Part shown: positions 29,162 to 37,989 of the stretch, one piece after another
How positions within the stretch are numbered: the first letter of the stretch is position 1
Layout: each line of letters starts with the position of its first letter
Assembly (NCBI GenBank): GCA_020697295.1
Contig: JAJFBF010000028.1
Span: 1 to 58,156 of the forward strand
Reading direction: 5' to 3'
Origin: Moraxellaceae bacterium
GTDB taxonomy: Bacteria > Pseudomonadota > Gammaproteobacteria > Pseudomonadales > Moraxellaceae
Length of the DNA stretch: 58,156 nucleotides
Made by a program: the position numbers and the translations under genes
The notes under the pieces: generated by a model
The model's input: only the letters and a program-made list of their open reading frames with translations
The model's database searches: none
Told to the model about the DNA's origin: nothing

Positions 29162-29965
29162 TCATTCCGGTGTGCCGGGCTCGCCGCGGAACTTTGCGCG
29201 CCAGGCCAGGTAGCCGCGCGCGTAGCTGCCGAAGAAGCGGTCCAGGTAAGGCAAGAAGCCCGCGTAATTGCCCTGGTATTGCGAGTGGTGGAAGTCGTGG
29301 TAGCCGGCGCCTTCGTAAAGCGGCAGCAGGTGGCCCGGGTTCCAGGGCAGCACATAGCCGCAATGGCCATCGGCCGCCTCGAACTGGCGCAATGCAATCC
29401 AGATCCACAGCACGTAGAGGTGCGCGCCCACCAGCATCGGCCCCAGCAGCGCCAGGCTGGCGGTGCACAGGTATTCAAACCAGTGCATGTAGTTTCCATT
29501 GATGGCGGTGGTGTGGCGGATGCGGTGATGCACGCTGTGCACATGCCGGAGCAGGAAGCCCTTGTGCATCGTGCGATGCATCCAGTAGTAGAGAAAATCG
29601 TCGAGAAAAACAAAGAACAGGATCTGCGCGACCGCCACATACCAGGCGGGCATCTCGCCCAGGTGGATGGGCGCGTGGCGCAGCAGCGGCCAGGCCAGCA
29701 GCAGCGCGACGACGATCAGGCTGACGTTCAGCGTCAGGCGGCCCAGCGACGGCCAGAACCAGCGCGCAACATCAAAAGGCGTGTCCTGCACCTTGTAGCG
29801 CCGCAGTGACACCGGGTCGCGCCAGGCGAGCCAGGTAAAGGGCAGGGCGAAGAGCAGGAACATGACGGTGCTGACGGCGAGCGTGCCCATCGGGAACAGC
29901 CAGAACATCGGGTCCTGGTAGAGGGCGAGCAGGTCGGCGAAGGACGTGGGCAGCAAGGCGTTCAT
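29162..29965 (-). CDS. Sterol desaturase/fatty acid hydroxylase family protein
   Basis: 267-residue integral membrane di-iron oxygenase. The three His clusters of the family are visible: 'HRTMHKGFLLRHVHSVHH' (two boxes) and 'HDFHH' with a further His in 'CGYVLPWNPGHLL'. About four membrane helices. Such enzymes hydroxylate or desaturate lipids (sterols, fatty acids, carotenoids); the substrate here is unknown. It is convergent with the Sel1 gene, and a 182-base gap separates its start from the methyltransferase stop upstream. Confidence 0.9.
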   Translation of the reverse strand: MNALLPTSFADLLALYQDPMFWLFPMGTLAVSTVMFLLFALPFTWLAWRDPVSLRRYKVQDTPFDVARWFWPSLGRLTLNVSLIVVALLLAWPLLRHAPIHLGEMPAWYVAVAQILFFVFLDDFLYYWMHRTMHKGFLLRHVHSVHHRIRHTTAINGNYMHWFEYLCTASLALLGPMLVGAHLYVLWIWIALRQFEAADGHCGYVLPWNPGHLLPLYEGAGYHDFHHSQYQGNYAGFLPYLDRFFGSYARGYLAWRAKFRGEPGTPE

Positions 29966-30147
29966 GGCGGGCCGTTCAAAGTGGGGTTGGTTTTTTTGCC
30001 TGGGGGCGCGTGGCGGAGGGTCGGGGCGCCGGGCAATGCCTGGAGTCCCCGGCCATGGTACCTGCCGGGCCGGCCGCGATATTGGCCATTCACGCCACGG
30101 ATTGCGCCGGCGGCCCCGCTATATCCCACACTCCGGTCAGCCTGTCC

Positions 30148-30900
30148 TCAGGCCGGCTTTACGGCCACCATCATCACGTTGAAGCTTTCGCCTTCCCATT
30201 CGCGCAGGCCGGCAAAGTCGCGCTCCAGCACCGTCACCTCAAAGCCTTCGGTCTGCAGCGCTGCGCGTGCCTCCTCGATGCCGATGGCGGTCATGGCGTG
30301 CCGGTCTTCCCAGCGCTGCAGGCCGGCGCTGTCGCTGCGCTCGATGGTCACGTGCAGGTCCAGGGTGTCGCCGCTGCCGGCATAGCGCCATCCGGAGCGG
30401 AAGGTGAAGCGGGCATCGCCCTCCGTAAGGTGGCTGACCGCGTCGCGCGTACCGATGCCGGCCTTGTCGACGAGGTCGAAGAGCAGCACGCCGCCCGGGC
30501 GCAGCGCGGCAAAGGCGCGGCGCAGGGTTTCCTGCAGGGCGGCCCGGGGATGGCTGTAGTGGATGGAGTAGAGGAAGCAGGTGATGAGGTCGAAGCGGCC
30601 GGGGGTGTCGAAGCCGGCGAGGTCGCAGCAGAGCCAGGTGGCGTCGGGGCAGCGGAGGGCGGCCTGGTCGAGCATGGCCTGGCTGTTGTCGAGCCCGGTG
30701 CCGGCGTAGCCGCGCGCGGCCATGTGCGCGAGGTGCTGGCCGGTGCCGCAGGCAAGGTCGAGGTAGGCGTGGCCGGCGCTATGCCCGAAGGTGCGGGCGA
30801 CGCGGTTGGCGAAGTCGCACTGCGCGGCGTAGTCCACGTCGAGGCAGAAGCGGTCGTAGTAGCCGGAGAGGTCGGCGTAGAGGGCGGAGAGCGATGTCAT
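30148..30900 (-). CDS. Class I SAM-dependent methyltransferase
   Basis: 250 residues. SAM motif I 'YLDLACGTGQHL' (about 46-57), acidic end of strand 2 in 'GTGLDNSQAML', motif 'CCDLAGF', and post-motif 'FDLITCFLYSIHYS'. Family resembles small-molecule methyltransferases of the Methyltransf_25/11 group. It lies downstream of the second CsrB-like RNA, which is on the same strand and terminated before it. Substrate unknown. Confidence 0.85.
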   Translation of the reverse strand: MTSLSALYADLSGYYDRFCLDVDYAAQCDFANRVARTFGHSAGHAYLDLACGTGQHLAHMAARGYAGTGLDNSQAMLDQAALRCPDATWLCCDLAGFDTPGRFDLITCFLYSIHYSHPRAALQETLRRAFAALRPGGVLLFDLVDKAGIGTRDAVSHLTEGDARFTFRSGWRYAGSGDTLDLHVTIERSDSAGLQRWEDRHAMTAIGIEEARAALQTEGFEVTVLERDFAGLREWEGESFNVMMVAVKPA

Positions 30901-31007
30901 CCGCGGATTGTACCTGCGGGGGGGCGCGAAGCGGCGGCTGTCGCTTGGGGGAACAAAGCCGGTAGCCAGGGTCCGGGCAGTGCCTGGCCGCAGGCCAAAT
31001 CCCGGAC

Positions 31008-31159
31008 AAAATAAAGCCCGCGCGAGGCGGGCTTTTTTGTATCACCGTTGCCAATGTCCGTATTGGCCAACATCCATGTTCAACGATCCGTGTAGACCTG
31101 CTTCCTTGCTCCGGTACTTTCCTGGCTGACATCCTGTCTGCCTTCCCTGTGCCGGGGTG
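31008..31159 (-). ncRNA. CsrB/RsmZ-type CsrA-sequestering small RNA (paralogue 2)
   Basis: The predicted minus-strand transcript of about 150 bases has eight GGA motifs. Three sit in loops of perfect hairpins: GACA-GGA-TGTC (31128-31138), AACA-TGGA-TGTT (31069-31080) and CCAAT-ACGGAC-ATTGG (31051-31066). Others read CCAGGAAA, CCGGAG, AAGGAAG and CACGGAT. The terminator AAAGCCCGC/GCGGGCTTT (31013-31035) is the same as in paralogue 1. A TATGCT -10 lies at 31166-31171. These traits define RNAs that sequester the translational regulator CsrA/RsmA. The csrA gene is not in the window. Confidence 0.78.
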
Positions 31160-31165
31160 ATGGAA

Positions 31166-31213
31166 AGCATAATGCCGCCGTCCCCAATTGGCCGCTGTAG
31201 GAAATCGCCCATA
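31166..31213 (-). promoter_or_regulatory. Promoter and GacA/UvrY-like box of CsrB-like RNA 2
   Basis: On the minus strand, TATGGGCGATTTCCTACA (31196-31213) fits the spacing of the GacA site TGTAAG-NNATNN-CTTACA (right half 5/6, left half 3/6). GATTTCCTACAG is shared exactly with paralogue 1. The -10 TATGCT follows 23 bases later. Confidence 0.5.
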
Positions 31214-31624
31214 GCGCGCGTAGGCCAGAGAGCTTCTGCGAGAGGGAGTGTGATGGCGATCACGTTTTGGTGGCGCGTGCTGGGCCACAACTGCCAACTG
31301 CCGATTCCAGCTCCAACCCTCGATCCCAACCCTTGATCCCGATCCCAGCCGCAACTTCCCGCAATGATCCGCAGGCAAATCCTCACTTCTCATGGGCGTA
31401 GCGGGGGGGGTAGCCCGGCAGCCGTTCCCAAACCTCCACATGCAACATTCCCGCAACGGCGTAACGAGTGCCATGAGCTAGTTTGAAAAAGGCGCATCGC
31501 GACCCCGTACCCGCCCGCTTTTTCCGACGCCCGCCATCTGGCCGGGCAGTTGCCGGTCCCGGAGCAAGGCGGGGCGGGTCTTTCCTTACGCCACTGCCCC
31601 TCGAAGCAACCATGGGCTGTCGTC

Positions 31625-33448
31625 ATGGATCCGCTAGCAAACGGGCCGGGTCATCTCGAGTCGGAACCGGTCACCCCCCATCGCCTCGCGCAAAAACTGG
31701 CGGAAGAGGAAGAGCGTGACCGCTTCGCCCGCTTCCTGCTGGCCGGCGCCCTCGGCACCTTCGCGGTGGCCGTCGCGCTTTTTGTGATGAAGGGCCTGCA
31801 GCCCGGCCTGGTTGCCGCCAGCCTCGGGCTGGCGCAAATCGGCATCCGTCATTTGGGCCTGCGCTGGAGGCACCCCCGCCTGCTGCGCTGGATGAAGCAT
31901 TCGGTGCTGCTGGCCTATGCCGCCGGCCTCTTGCTGATCGGGATGTTGACCGGGCAGAGCCAATCCTTCGTGCTCTGGTTTCTCGTGTTCATTCCGGTGA
32001 TGGCCGCCTTTGTGAACACGCCGCCCACGGCCGGGCTGTGGGCGGCCATCACCGTGGCGGGGGCGCTGGCCGTCGGGATCAGCGAGTACTGGGTGGTCTT
32101 GCCCGAGAGCATGTACACCACGCCGGAGCTGCGCTCCTTCACCCGGCTCGTGCTGATTATCCTGGTGGCGGTGGTGAGTATTCGCGTACGCCAGACCAGC
32201 GATCACCGAACCTACGAGCTGGCGCACAGCCTGTGCATGGAGAGCGAGGCCAAGCGCCGGGCCGAACACCTGCAGCAAGTGGCGGAGCAGGCGCGCCAGA
32301 CCGCCGAGGCGGCCAGCGTGACCAAGGCGCGCATGCTGGCCTTCATGAGCCACGAGATCCGCACGCCGCTCAATGGCGTGCTCGGCATGAACGCCTTGCT
32401 GCAGGACACGCCGCTCACCGAGCAGCAGCGAAAGTACGTGGCGCTGGCGCGGCAGTCGGGCGAGGTGCTGCTCAGTCTGGTCAATGATTTCCTGGATTAT
32501 TCGCGGCTGGAGGCGGGTCGCCTGCCCCTGGACCCCACGGTGTTCGATCCCTGCCAGATGGTGCGCGACAAGGTCGAGCTGCTGCGCGAGGGAGCGCGCC
32601 AGAAAGGCCTGGAGCTTCGGTATGAATGCAGTTCGCCGCCGGTCGTGCGTGGCGATGGCGCGCGCGTGCGGCAGATACTGATCAACCTGCTCGGCAATGC
32701 CATCAAGTTCACGCGCCAAGGCGAAGTGGTGTTGCGCTGCATGGAGTTGAGCCGCTCCGCCGAAAAGGTCTGGTTGCGCCTCGAGGTGGAGGACAGTGGT
32801 ATCGGCATTGTCGAAGAAGTGCAGAAGAAGTTGTTTGAGCCCTTTGTTCAGGCCGACTCCAGCACGACACGGCGCTATGGCGGCACCGGCCTCGGCCTTG
32901 CCATCTGCCGCGCGCTGGCCGAGGCCATGGGCGGGCGCATCGGCGTATTCAGCGTGCCCGGGCAGGGCAGCCTGTTCTGGGTGGAGCTGCCTTTCGAGCT
33001 GGTCCCGCCCGAGGCCTGGCCGGCCGAGTTCGAGCCGGGCCCGGAGGACTCGATGGAGCTGGTGGCCCCGGAAAAGTCCGGTCGCGTGCTGCTGGTGGAA
33101 GACAATCCGGTGAATCAGCTCACCGCCTCGGAAATGCTGAAGCGGATGGGATATCGCGTGGAAGTGGTCGGCAACGGACAGGAGGCGGTGGACGCGGTGC
33201 GACAGCTCGACTTTGACCTCGTGCTCATGGATTGCGACATGCCGGTAATGAGCGGCTACGAGGCGGCGCGCCGCATCCGCGAGCGCGAGGGCGGCGGGCG
33301 ACGCCTGCCGATTGTCGCGCTGACCGCCTCGGCGCTGCCGGGCGACCGTGAGCTCTGCCTGGCCGCCGGCATGGACGATTACCTGCCCAAGCCGGTGCGC
33401 ATGGGAGAACTCGGGCGGGCGGTGAAGAAGTGGTTGCGGGGGCGGTAG
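31625..33448 (+). CDS. Membrane hybrid sensor histidine kinase/response regulator
   Basis: 607 residues with the same layout as the kinase at 15633: 5-6 membrane helices in residues about 30-190 (with the shared 'LWFL...P' helix), a coiled coil, HisKA with His243 ('[17 protein letters not shown]'), HATPase_c ('NLLGNAIKF', 'DSGIGI', 'GGTGLGLAI') and a receiver with Asp536 ('[10 protein letters not shown]') and 'LPKPVR'. ATG 31625 lacks a strong SD; an upstream frame to 31550 has unlikely composition. The stop codon runs directly into a REP-like repeat. Confidence 0.9.
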   Translation: MDPLANGPGHLESEPVTPHRLAQKLAEEEERDRFARFLLAGALGTFAVAVALFVMKGLQPGLVAASLGLAQIGIRHLGLRWRHPRLLRWMKHSVLLAYAAGLLLIGMLTGQSQSFVLWFLVFIPVMAAFVNTPPTAGLWAAITVAGALAVGISEYWVVLPESMYTTPELRSFTRLVLIILVAVVSIRVRQTSDHRTYELAHSLCMESEAKRRAEHLQQVAEQARQTAEAASVTKARMLAFMSHEIRTPLNGVLGMNALLQDTPLTEQQRKYVALARQSGEVLLSLVNDFLDYSRLEAGRLPLDPTVFDPCQMVRDKVELLREGARQKGLELRYECSSPPVVRGDGARVRQILINLLGNAIKFTRQGEVVLRCMELSRSAEKVWLRLEVEDSGIGIVEEVQKKLFEPFVQADSSTTRRYGGTGLGLAICRALAEAMGGRIGVFSVPGQGSLFWVELPFELVPPEAWPAEFEPGPEDSMELVAPEKSGRVLLVEDNPVNQLTASEMLKRMGYRVEVVGNGQEAVDAVRQLDFDLVLMDCDMPVMSGYEAARRIREREGGGRRLPIVALTASALPGDRELCLAAGMDDYLPKPVRMGELGRAVKKWLRGR

Positions 33449-33496
33449 GTCGGGCTTGAGCCCGACGGGGCGGGGGCTGTCGGGCTGAAGCCCGAC
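33449..33496. repeat. Two REP-like palindromes (copies 6-7)
   Basis: GTCGGGCTTGAGCCCGAC (33449-33466) starts at the base after the kinase stop codon, and GTCGGGCTGAAGCCCGAC (33479-33496) follows, with CTACAG after it. The inner bases (GCTT/GAGC) differ from the other copies but pair correctly. Confidence 0.8.
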
Positions 33497-33562
33497 CTAC
33501 AGCCCCGACCTACGACCGAAGGGAGTCCCCTCTTGGGGACAGCCCCAAACCTCAGGCAAACC

Positions 33563-34477
33563 TCAGGCCCAATCGCCCAGCCACTTCTTCTTCGCCTTCT
33601 CCACCAGATCGCGCGCATCGTGATTCCAGGGATGGAACGACGGCGAGTAATACTTGAAGTAAGACGGCAGCAACTTCCGGAACACGCCCGGCTTGCCGAA
33701 CATATAGTTGGCGGCGCCGGCCCAGGACTTGAGGTTGCCGAGCTCGCCAGCCTCCTTCATCAGCTGCACCAGGTGGATGGTGGAGAAAAGCGGGAACAGC
33801 ACGCTCACCGCCATCATCTCCGTCACGCGCACAAACTCCGAACCGCCGATGGCCTTGTACACATCAAAGGCCACCGCCTTGTGCTCCGATTCCTCGATGG
33901 CGTGCCAGGCCCAGATCGGCGCCATGCGCGGATCCATTTCGTCGAGCGCGTCGTACTTGAGCAGGAATTCCTCGGCCATGAGCGCGGTGAAGTGCTCGAC
34001 GGCCACCGTGTGCGCGAGCTGGCGCTCGGGCGAGAGGTTCTTGCGCAGCACATTCATGAAGCCGGCGATTTCCCGATCCAGGCGGGCGAGATCGATGCCG
34101 CGCTCCTGCAAAAAGCCGTTGAGGGCCTCGTGCTCGCGCGAGTGATGCGCTTCCTGGCCGATAAAGCCGCGGACGGCCTTCTGCAGCTCGGGATCGGTGA
34201 TCTGGTTCTGGTAGTGGCGCACCGAATCGATAAAGAAGCGTTCGCCGGCCGGAAAGCTGGAGGAGAGCGCGGCCAGCAGCAGCGTGCGCACGGGATCATT
34301 GTCCCACCACCACTTGGGCATGTCCGCGGTGGCGAACCCGAATTCCGGGCGACGGACCTTGGGGATCATCATGCCGGCCGGGGTGGCGGCGACGGCGGCC
34401 TTGCCGGCCTTCTTGAGGGCGGCGGTGGCGGAGGTGCGGGCCTTCTTCAGCGTGGCAACGGGATGGGCGGCGGTCAT
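33563..34477 (-). CDS. COG3687-type predicted metal-dependent hydrolase
   Basis: 304-residue helical protein of the 'metal-dependent hydrolase' PF10118 family. Putative metal ligands form H-x-x-x-H/E-x-x-H patterns: 'GQEAHHSREHEAL', 'AVEHFTALMAEEFL' and 'HAIEESEHKAVAFDVY', reminiscent of ferritin-like di-metal sites. Start at 34477 (MTAAHPVATLKK) follows AAGGAG; the N-terminal 35 residues are Ala/Lys-rich. The biochemical activity of the family is not established. Confidence 0.85.
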   Translation of the reverse strand: MTAAHPVATLKKARTSATAALKKAGKAAVAATPAGMMIPKVRRPEFGFATADMPKWWWDNDPVRTLLLAALSSSFPAGERFFIDSVRHYQNQITDPELQKAVRGFIGQEAHHSREHEALNGFLQERGIDLARLDREIAGFMNVLRKNLSPERQLAHTVAVEHFTALMAEEFLLKYDALDEMDPRMAPIWAWHAIEESEHKAVAFDVYKAIGGSEFVRVTEMMAVSVLFPLFSTIHLVQLMKEAGELGNLKSWAGAANYMFGKPGVFRKLLPSYFKYYSPSFHPWNHDARDLVEKAKKKWLGDWA

Positions 34478-34676
34478 GGGAGTCTCCTTGGGCGGACAGG
34501 GCCGTTTGTTCTTCTGGCACCTGCCTGAGGGCGGGGCCGTGTTTCTGTATGGCCCTACAGTACGGCCGCAACTCCCCACCCCGTGAGATTCCCCGCGGAC
34601 AATCTACTTGTCATTGGTGGCCAGATTGATGGCTATCATTATCGTGCCCAAAGTGATTAAAGTTGATTACAACTGA

Positions 34677-34910
34677 TTAGCTATAATTAAATCAGATTAT
34701 GAGCTCGCCTCCCGTCTCGACCGTTCGCGGGGGTGGGTGGTCCGTCAGGCGCTGGCGGCGTTTGTGGAGCAGGAGGAGCATCGCCGCCGGCTGACCCTGG
34801 AAGGCATGGCGGATGTGGATGCTGGCCGGGGCGTGGCCCATCAGGAAGTGAAGGACTGGGCGGCCAGCCTGACCTCGGGAAGTCCCCAGCCCCTGCCGAC
34901 ATGGAAATAA
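34677..34910 (+). pseudogene. Ribbon-helix-helix antitoxin, 5' end apparently lost
   Basis: The frame reads 'DYELASRLDRSRGWVVRQALAAFVEQEEH...' and ends with TAA at 34908-34910, overlapping the toxin ATG by 10 bases, as in parDE/relBE pairs. 'ELASRLD' and 'SRGWVVRQAL' are ParD/CopG-type helices, but the residues that normally separate them (about 6-8) are missing. No ATG, GTG or TTG precedes 'DYELA' before a stop at 34674; the first possible start is GTG 34735, inside the domain. The 5' sequence is AT-rich. Either a non-standard start is used or the DNA-binding half is broken. Confidence 0.6.
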
Positions 34911-35176
34911 GCTGGACCCGTTCGGCGCTCGCTGACCTGGGGCGCTTGCACGAATTCCTTGCGGCGGCCAATCCCCGCGTTGCCGCCACCGTGGTGGCAA
35001 GGCTGGTAGCCGGACCGGAGGTGTTGGCGACCCAGCCTCGGCTCGGTACCCCGCTGACGGACTTCCTGCCGCGAGAGGTGCGCTACCTGCTCATCGGCGA
35101 CTATGAGCTGCGCTACGAGATCGCAGGGGAGAGGGTCTGGATCCTGCGCCTGTGGCACACTCGGGAAGACCGCTGA
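34901..35176 (+). CDS. ParE/RelE-superfamily toxin
   Basis: 91 residues, RelE/ParE fold: 'MEISWTRSALADLGRLHEFLAAANPRVAATVV' (two N-terminal helices), 'PRLGTPL' and 'REVRYLLIGDYELRYEIAGERVWILRLWHTREDR', the C-terminal strand pair with the R-x-W-H-x-R-E-D ending typical of ParE/RelE. It overlaps the antitoxin frame. The family either poisons gyrase (ParE) or cuts mRNA on ribosomes (RelE); which applies is not clear. Confidence 0.85.
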   Translation: MEISWTRSALADLGRLHEFLAAANPRVAATVVARLVAGPEVLATQPRLGTPLTDFLPREVRYLLIGDYELRYEIAGERVWILRLWHTREDR

Positions 35177-35258
35177 AGCCACTTCCCCGAAGGACTGGCC
35201 TCCCACCCCGCCCCATGCCATCCTCCGGCTACCCGTTTGCTTGTCATTGGTGGCCAGG

Positions 35259-36371
35259 GTGTCAAACGAAGCGCCGGCAACAGCCCCGGCCCACGCACAA
35301 GAACAGCAGCCAAAAGAAGACTGGCTGGCCGAGCTCCCCGCCTGGACGGCCGCGCGCGACCAGCCCTCCACCTATTCCCGCGCCTTCACCGAGGCCGCGG
35401 CCGCCCACGGCCTGCCCCGGGACGTCGTGCTGGCCCATGCCGGCCTGCCGCCTGATCTGCTGGACGACCCGGCCGGGCGCGTCAGCTTCGCCGAGATCCT
35501 CAAGGTGCTGGCGGCCGTGCAGGAACTGGCCAACGACGGCGCCCTGGGTTTTGAAAGCGGCGTCCGCCTGCCCCTGACCGCCCACGGGAGCCTGGGCTAT
35601 GCCCTGATGTGCGCGCCCAGCCCGCGCGAGGCGCTGGTGATCCTGCAGCGTTACTGGCACCTGCGCGGGCGCGGTATGACCTTGCAGGTGCATGGCGGCC
35701 GGCCGGAAGACAGCGGCGACCTGCTCTTCCTGGAACTGCTGCCCGAGCTGGCGCTGCCTGCACGCCTGCGCGACTTTTTGCTGCCCTCCATCCTCACCAG
35801 CATGTGGCAGGGCGTGCGCTTCGTGATCCCCAATATTCCCGCCCAGGCCGAGATCTGGCTGCCCGGCTCCGAGCCCGCGGGCGCGGACCGCTACCGCGAT
35901 CGCCTGCCGACGCTGCGCTTTGGCATGCCCGCCGCCGGCATCCGCCTGGTGGGTGACAAGACCCATCTGGACGCGCCGCTGCCCACCGCCAATCCAGAGG
36001 GCCTGGTGCAGGCCCTGGCCACCTGCGAGCGCGAGAGCGCGCTGCTGGGCGAGGTGATCGATCCGGTGCTGGCGCGGACGCGGGCGCTGCTGCAACTGGG
36101 CGCGGCGGGCTATCCGGGACCGGAGGCGATCGCCGAGGCGCTGCACCTGACGCCGCGCACCTACCGGCGACGGCTGCAGGAAACGGGGATGCGCTACCAG
36201 CAGTTGCTGGAGGAGGCGCGGCGACGCGATGCCTGCGCGTTGCTGGAGCGGCCGGAGATGGAGGTGCGGCGGGTGGCGGAGTTGCTGGGGTATTCGGATC
36301 CGGCCAACTTCACGCGGGCGTTCCGGCAGTGGACGGGGAAGGCGCCGCGGGAGTGGCGGGGGCTTCCCTAA
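35259..36371 (+). CDS. AraC-family transcriptional regulator (arabinose-binding-like N-terminus)
   Basis: About 370 residues. The N-terminal ligand-binding region has the PF12625 type 'FTEAAAAHGLPRDVVLAHAGLPPDLLDDPAGRVSFAEIL' and 'LPLTAHGSLGYALMCAPSPREAL'. The C-terminal AraC double HTH spans about 280-368, with 'IAEALHLTPRTYRRRLQETGMRYQQLLEEARRRDA' and 'VAELLGYSDPANFTRAFRQWTGKAPREWR'. Start is uncertain: GTG 35259 or 35250, both next to the 18-base direct repeat. A decayed copy of its last 37 bases occurs at 38454. Confidence 0.87.
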   Translation: MSNEAPATAPAHAQEQQPKEDWLAELPAWTAARDQPSTYSRAFTEAAAAHGLPRDVVLAHAGLPPDLLDDPAGRVSFAEILKVLAAVQELANDGALGFESGVRLPLTAHGSLGYALMCAPSPREALVILQRYWHLRGRGMTLQVHGGRPEDSGDLLFLELLPELALPARLRDFLLPSILTSMWQGVRFVIPNIPAQAEIWLPGSEPAGADRYRDRLPTLRFGMPAAGIRLVGDKTHLDAPLPTANPEGLVQALATCERESALLGEVIDPVLARTRALLQLGAAGYPGPEAIAEALHLTPRTYRRRLQETGMRYQQLLEEARRRDACALLERPEMEVRRVAELLGYSDPANFTRAFRQWTGKAPREWRGLP

Positions 36372-36372
36372 T

Positions 36373-36420
36373 ACAACAAAAATGTTGTTCTTTTGCCTTG
36401 CGGGCACAACAAAGGTGTTG
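36373..36420. promoter_or_regulatory. Two HicB-type operators upstream of hicAB
   Basis: ACAACA-AAAA-TGTTGT (36373-36388) and ACAACA-AAGG-TGTTG (36406-36420) are near-identical dyads 33 bases apart centre to centre. They lie just after the AraC stop and 84 bases before hicA, where the HicB DNA-binding domain should repress the operon. Confidence 0.72.
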
Positions 36421-36503
36421 CACTCTTGATTCCTCCAGTCTCGGCAAGGGCAGGCGTTTGCGGACCCATGCGCCATTGCGCCTTCAGCCTGCAGGAGGGG
36501 CCG

Positions 36504-36683
36504 ATGAAATATTCGGAGTTCAGGCGCTGGCTGCTCCAGCAGGGTGTTCAGCTTGAGCCGGGCAAGGGAAGCCACATGAAGGCCTCGCTGAATGGCCGGC
36601 AAACCGTGTTCCCTTTTCATGGCAGCAAGGAAATCGGCGAAGGATTGCGACGCAAGATCCTGAAAGACCTGGGCCTTGATTAA
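36504..36683 (+). CDS. hicA: HicA mRNA-interferase toxin
   Basis: 59-residue dsRBD-like toxin that cleaves mRNA. Family features: 'KYSEFRRWLLQQGV', catalytic His in 'GKGSHMKASL', and 'FPFHGSKEIGEGLRRKILKDLGL'. SD GGAGGGG precedes ATG 36504. hicB follows 92 bases later. Confidence 0.92.
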   Translation: MKYSEFRRWLLQQGVQLEPGKGSHMKASLNGRQTVFPFHGSKEIGEGLRRKILKDLGLD

Positions 36684-36775
36684 CCCGGCGTGCCGGGCGA
36701 CCGGAAAAGTCGGTGGCGGCGCCGAAACGTTCGCTGTCGCGGCACCAGGCGGACCGCCAGTGTGGGAGAAACACC

Positions 36776-37198
36776 ATGGAATACGTACTGCAGGTGGCGC
36801 GCGACACGAACGGAAGCCTCCTGGCAACCTGCCGGGAGGTGCCCGAGTTCGCCACCGTGGGTGACGATGAGGCCGAGCTGCTGCTGAACGCGGTGGATGC
36901 GATGGAGACGGCCCTCGAGTTCTACATCAATGACCGCCGCGCGGTACCGGTGCCCGCGCCGCGACGCCTCAAGCGCGGTGAAGAGGCGCTCCGGCTGCCC
37001 GCGCAGGTGGTGGCGAAAGTCCTGCTGCATAACGAAATGATTGCCCAGGGCGTGCGCAAATCGGAGCTGGCGCGGCGTCTGCACATGCACATGCCCCAGG
37101 TCGACCGGCTGCTGAATGTCCGTCATTCCACCCGGCTGGAAACCATTGAAGAGGCTGCCCGTGCGCTGGGAAAGCAACTGACGATCAATGTTGGATGA
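36776..37198 (+). CDS. hicB: HicB antitoxin with C-terminal HTH
   Basis: 140 residues: N-terminal partial RNase H-like HicB domain ('YVLQVARDTNGSLLATCREVPEFATVGDDEAELLLNAVDAMETAL') and a C-terminal XRE-type HTH ('GVRKSELARRLHMHMPQVDRLLNVRHSTRLETIEEAARAL'). It neutralises HicA and likely binds the two ACAACA-N4-TGTTGT dyads upstream of hicA. SD GGGAGAA. Confidence 0.92.
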   Translation: MEYVLQVARDTNGSLLATCREVPEFATVGDDEAELLLNAVDAMETALEFYINDRRAVPVPAPRRLKRGEEALRLPAQVVAKVLLHNEMIAQGVRKSELARRLHMHMPQVDRLLNVRHSTRLETIEEAARALGKQLTINVG

Positions 37199-37232
37199 GC
37201 CCGGACCAGGGGCGGAGCAAAAAAACCAGGGA

Positions 37233-37955
37233 TCAACCGAGTACGACCGGTTCCTGCTGCAGCCCGTAATGCTGCTTGATGACCTCGCGGTGCGTCACGC
37301 CGGGATAAATGCTGTAGCGCAGATCGAGATCCACATGTGTCCCTGCCAGACGGTGCGCTTCCGACGAGAGAAGCGGTCCAATGGCCTGCGTATAAGCAAT
37401 CGGGCCCGTCGTCCGCAATACCCCCAGCTGCCCCACGCCATGGGACTCCACCGCGTAATTGCGGATGTTGGACGTCACGTGGGCCAGCACGGCGCGCAAG
37501 AACGGATGCCCCGGTTCGGCGCAAATGTGCCAGGTCTGAAACTCACCCCTCGGGTAGCCGGCCAGCTCCGGATGCACACCCCAGCCTTCAAAGCCCTCTC
37601 CCGGCTGGTTGGGCCACCAGGCCAGGACATACCGGTCTGACGCATGAAGGAGTCGGTCCAGCGGCTGGCTCGCATTGCTTTTGATATCGAGGTAGACCCC
37701 GCCCACACGGAGCATCAGCAGATAACGGAAAAAATCTGCCCGGGCCGCGCCATAAACAGGATTGATGCGCAGGTAGAGATCCAGGACGCCGGCGTCGTAA
37801 TGGGCCTTGATGAACGCAATGATGGCGGCGTCGTCATAAAGGACATGCTTCCAGCCAGGGTTAAGCCGCCGGAGGAATTCAATGTTCTGGCGCAGGCCTT
37901 CCGGCAAGTCAGTGCCGCTGGAATATGTCTGGTGGATTATTTTTGGAATCGCCAT
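37233..37955 (-). CDS. GT32-type glycosyltransferase
   Basis: 240 residues. N-terminal 'IPKIIHQTY' (the capsule/Och1-type start of family GT32) and the DxD region 'AARADFFRYLLMLRVGGVYLDIKS' are both present, with 'VLAWWPNQPGEGFEGWG' later. No membrane helix. It would transfer a sugar from a nucleotide-sugar donor to an outer polysaccharide or lipid. ATG 37955 is used; TTG 37967 is possible. It stands alone in an accessory zone next to an IS3 remnant, which suggests import by transfer. Confidence 0.83.
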   Translation of the reverse strand: MAIPKIIHQTYSSGTDLPEGLRQNIEFLRRLNPGWKHVLYDDAAIIAFIKAHYDAGVLDLYLRINPVYGAARADFFRYLLMLRVGGVYLDIKSNASQPLDRLLHASDRYVLAWWPNQPGEGFEGWGVHPELAGYPRGEFQTWHICAEPGHPFLRAVLAHVTSNIRNYAVESHGVGQLGVLRTTGPIAYTQAIGPLLSSEAHRLAGTHVDLDLRYSIYPGVTHREVIKQHYGLQQEPVVLG

Positions 37956-37989
37956 TCCGGTGCTCAATTACCACAAAGAGATGTTGCCG

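Larger units (their letters stand above)
30901..31624. other. Gene-free spacer with the second regulatory RNA
   Basis: 724 bases between the methyltransferase and kinase starts. It holds a CsrB/RsmZ-like RNA (about 31008-31159, minus), its promoter and upstream box (31166-31213), and runs of CGATCCC/AACCC-type short repeats at 31313-31350. No protein gene is supported. Confidence 0.6.
34607..35257. repeat. 18-base direct repeat flanking a toxin-antitoxin cassette
   Basis: CTTGTCATTGGTGGCCAG occurs exactly at 34607-34624 and 35240-35257. Between the copies lie only the damaged antitoxin and the toxin gene. The second copy overlaps the likely start of the AraC-type regulator. Confidence 0.85.

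Noticed and set aside
31313-31350. Possible direct-repeat regulatory array (CGATCCC/AACCC words)
   Set aside because: Short, irregular and without a clear partner; more likely simple-sequence drift.
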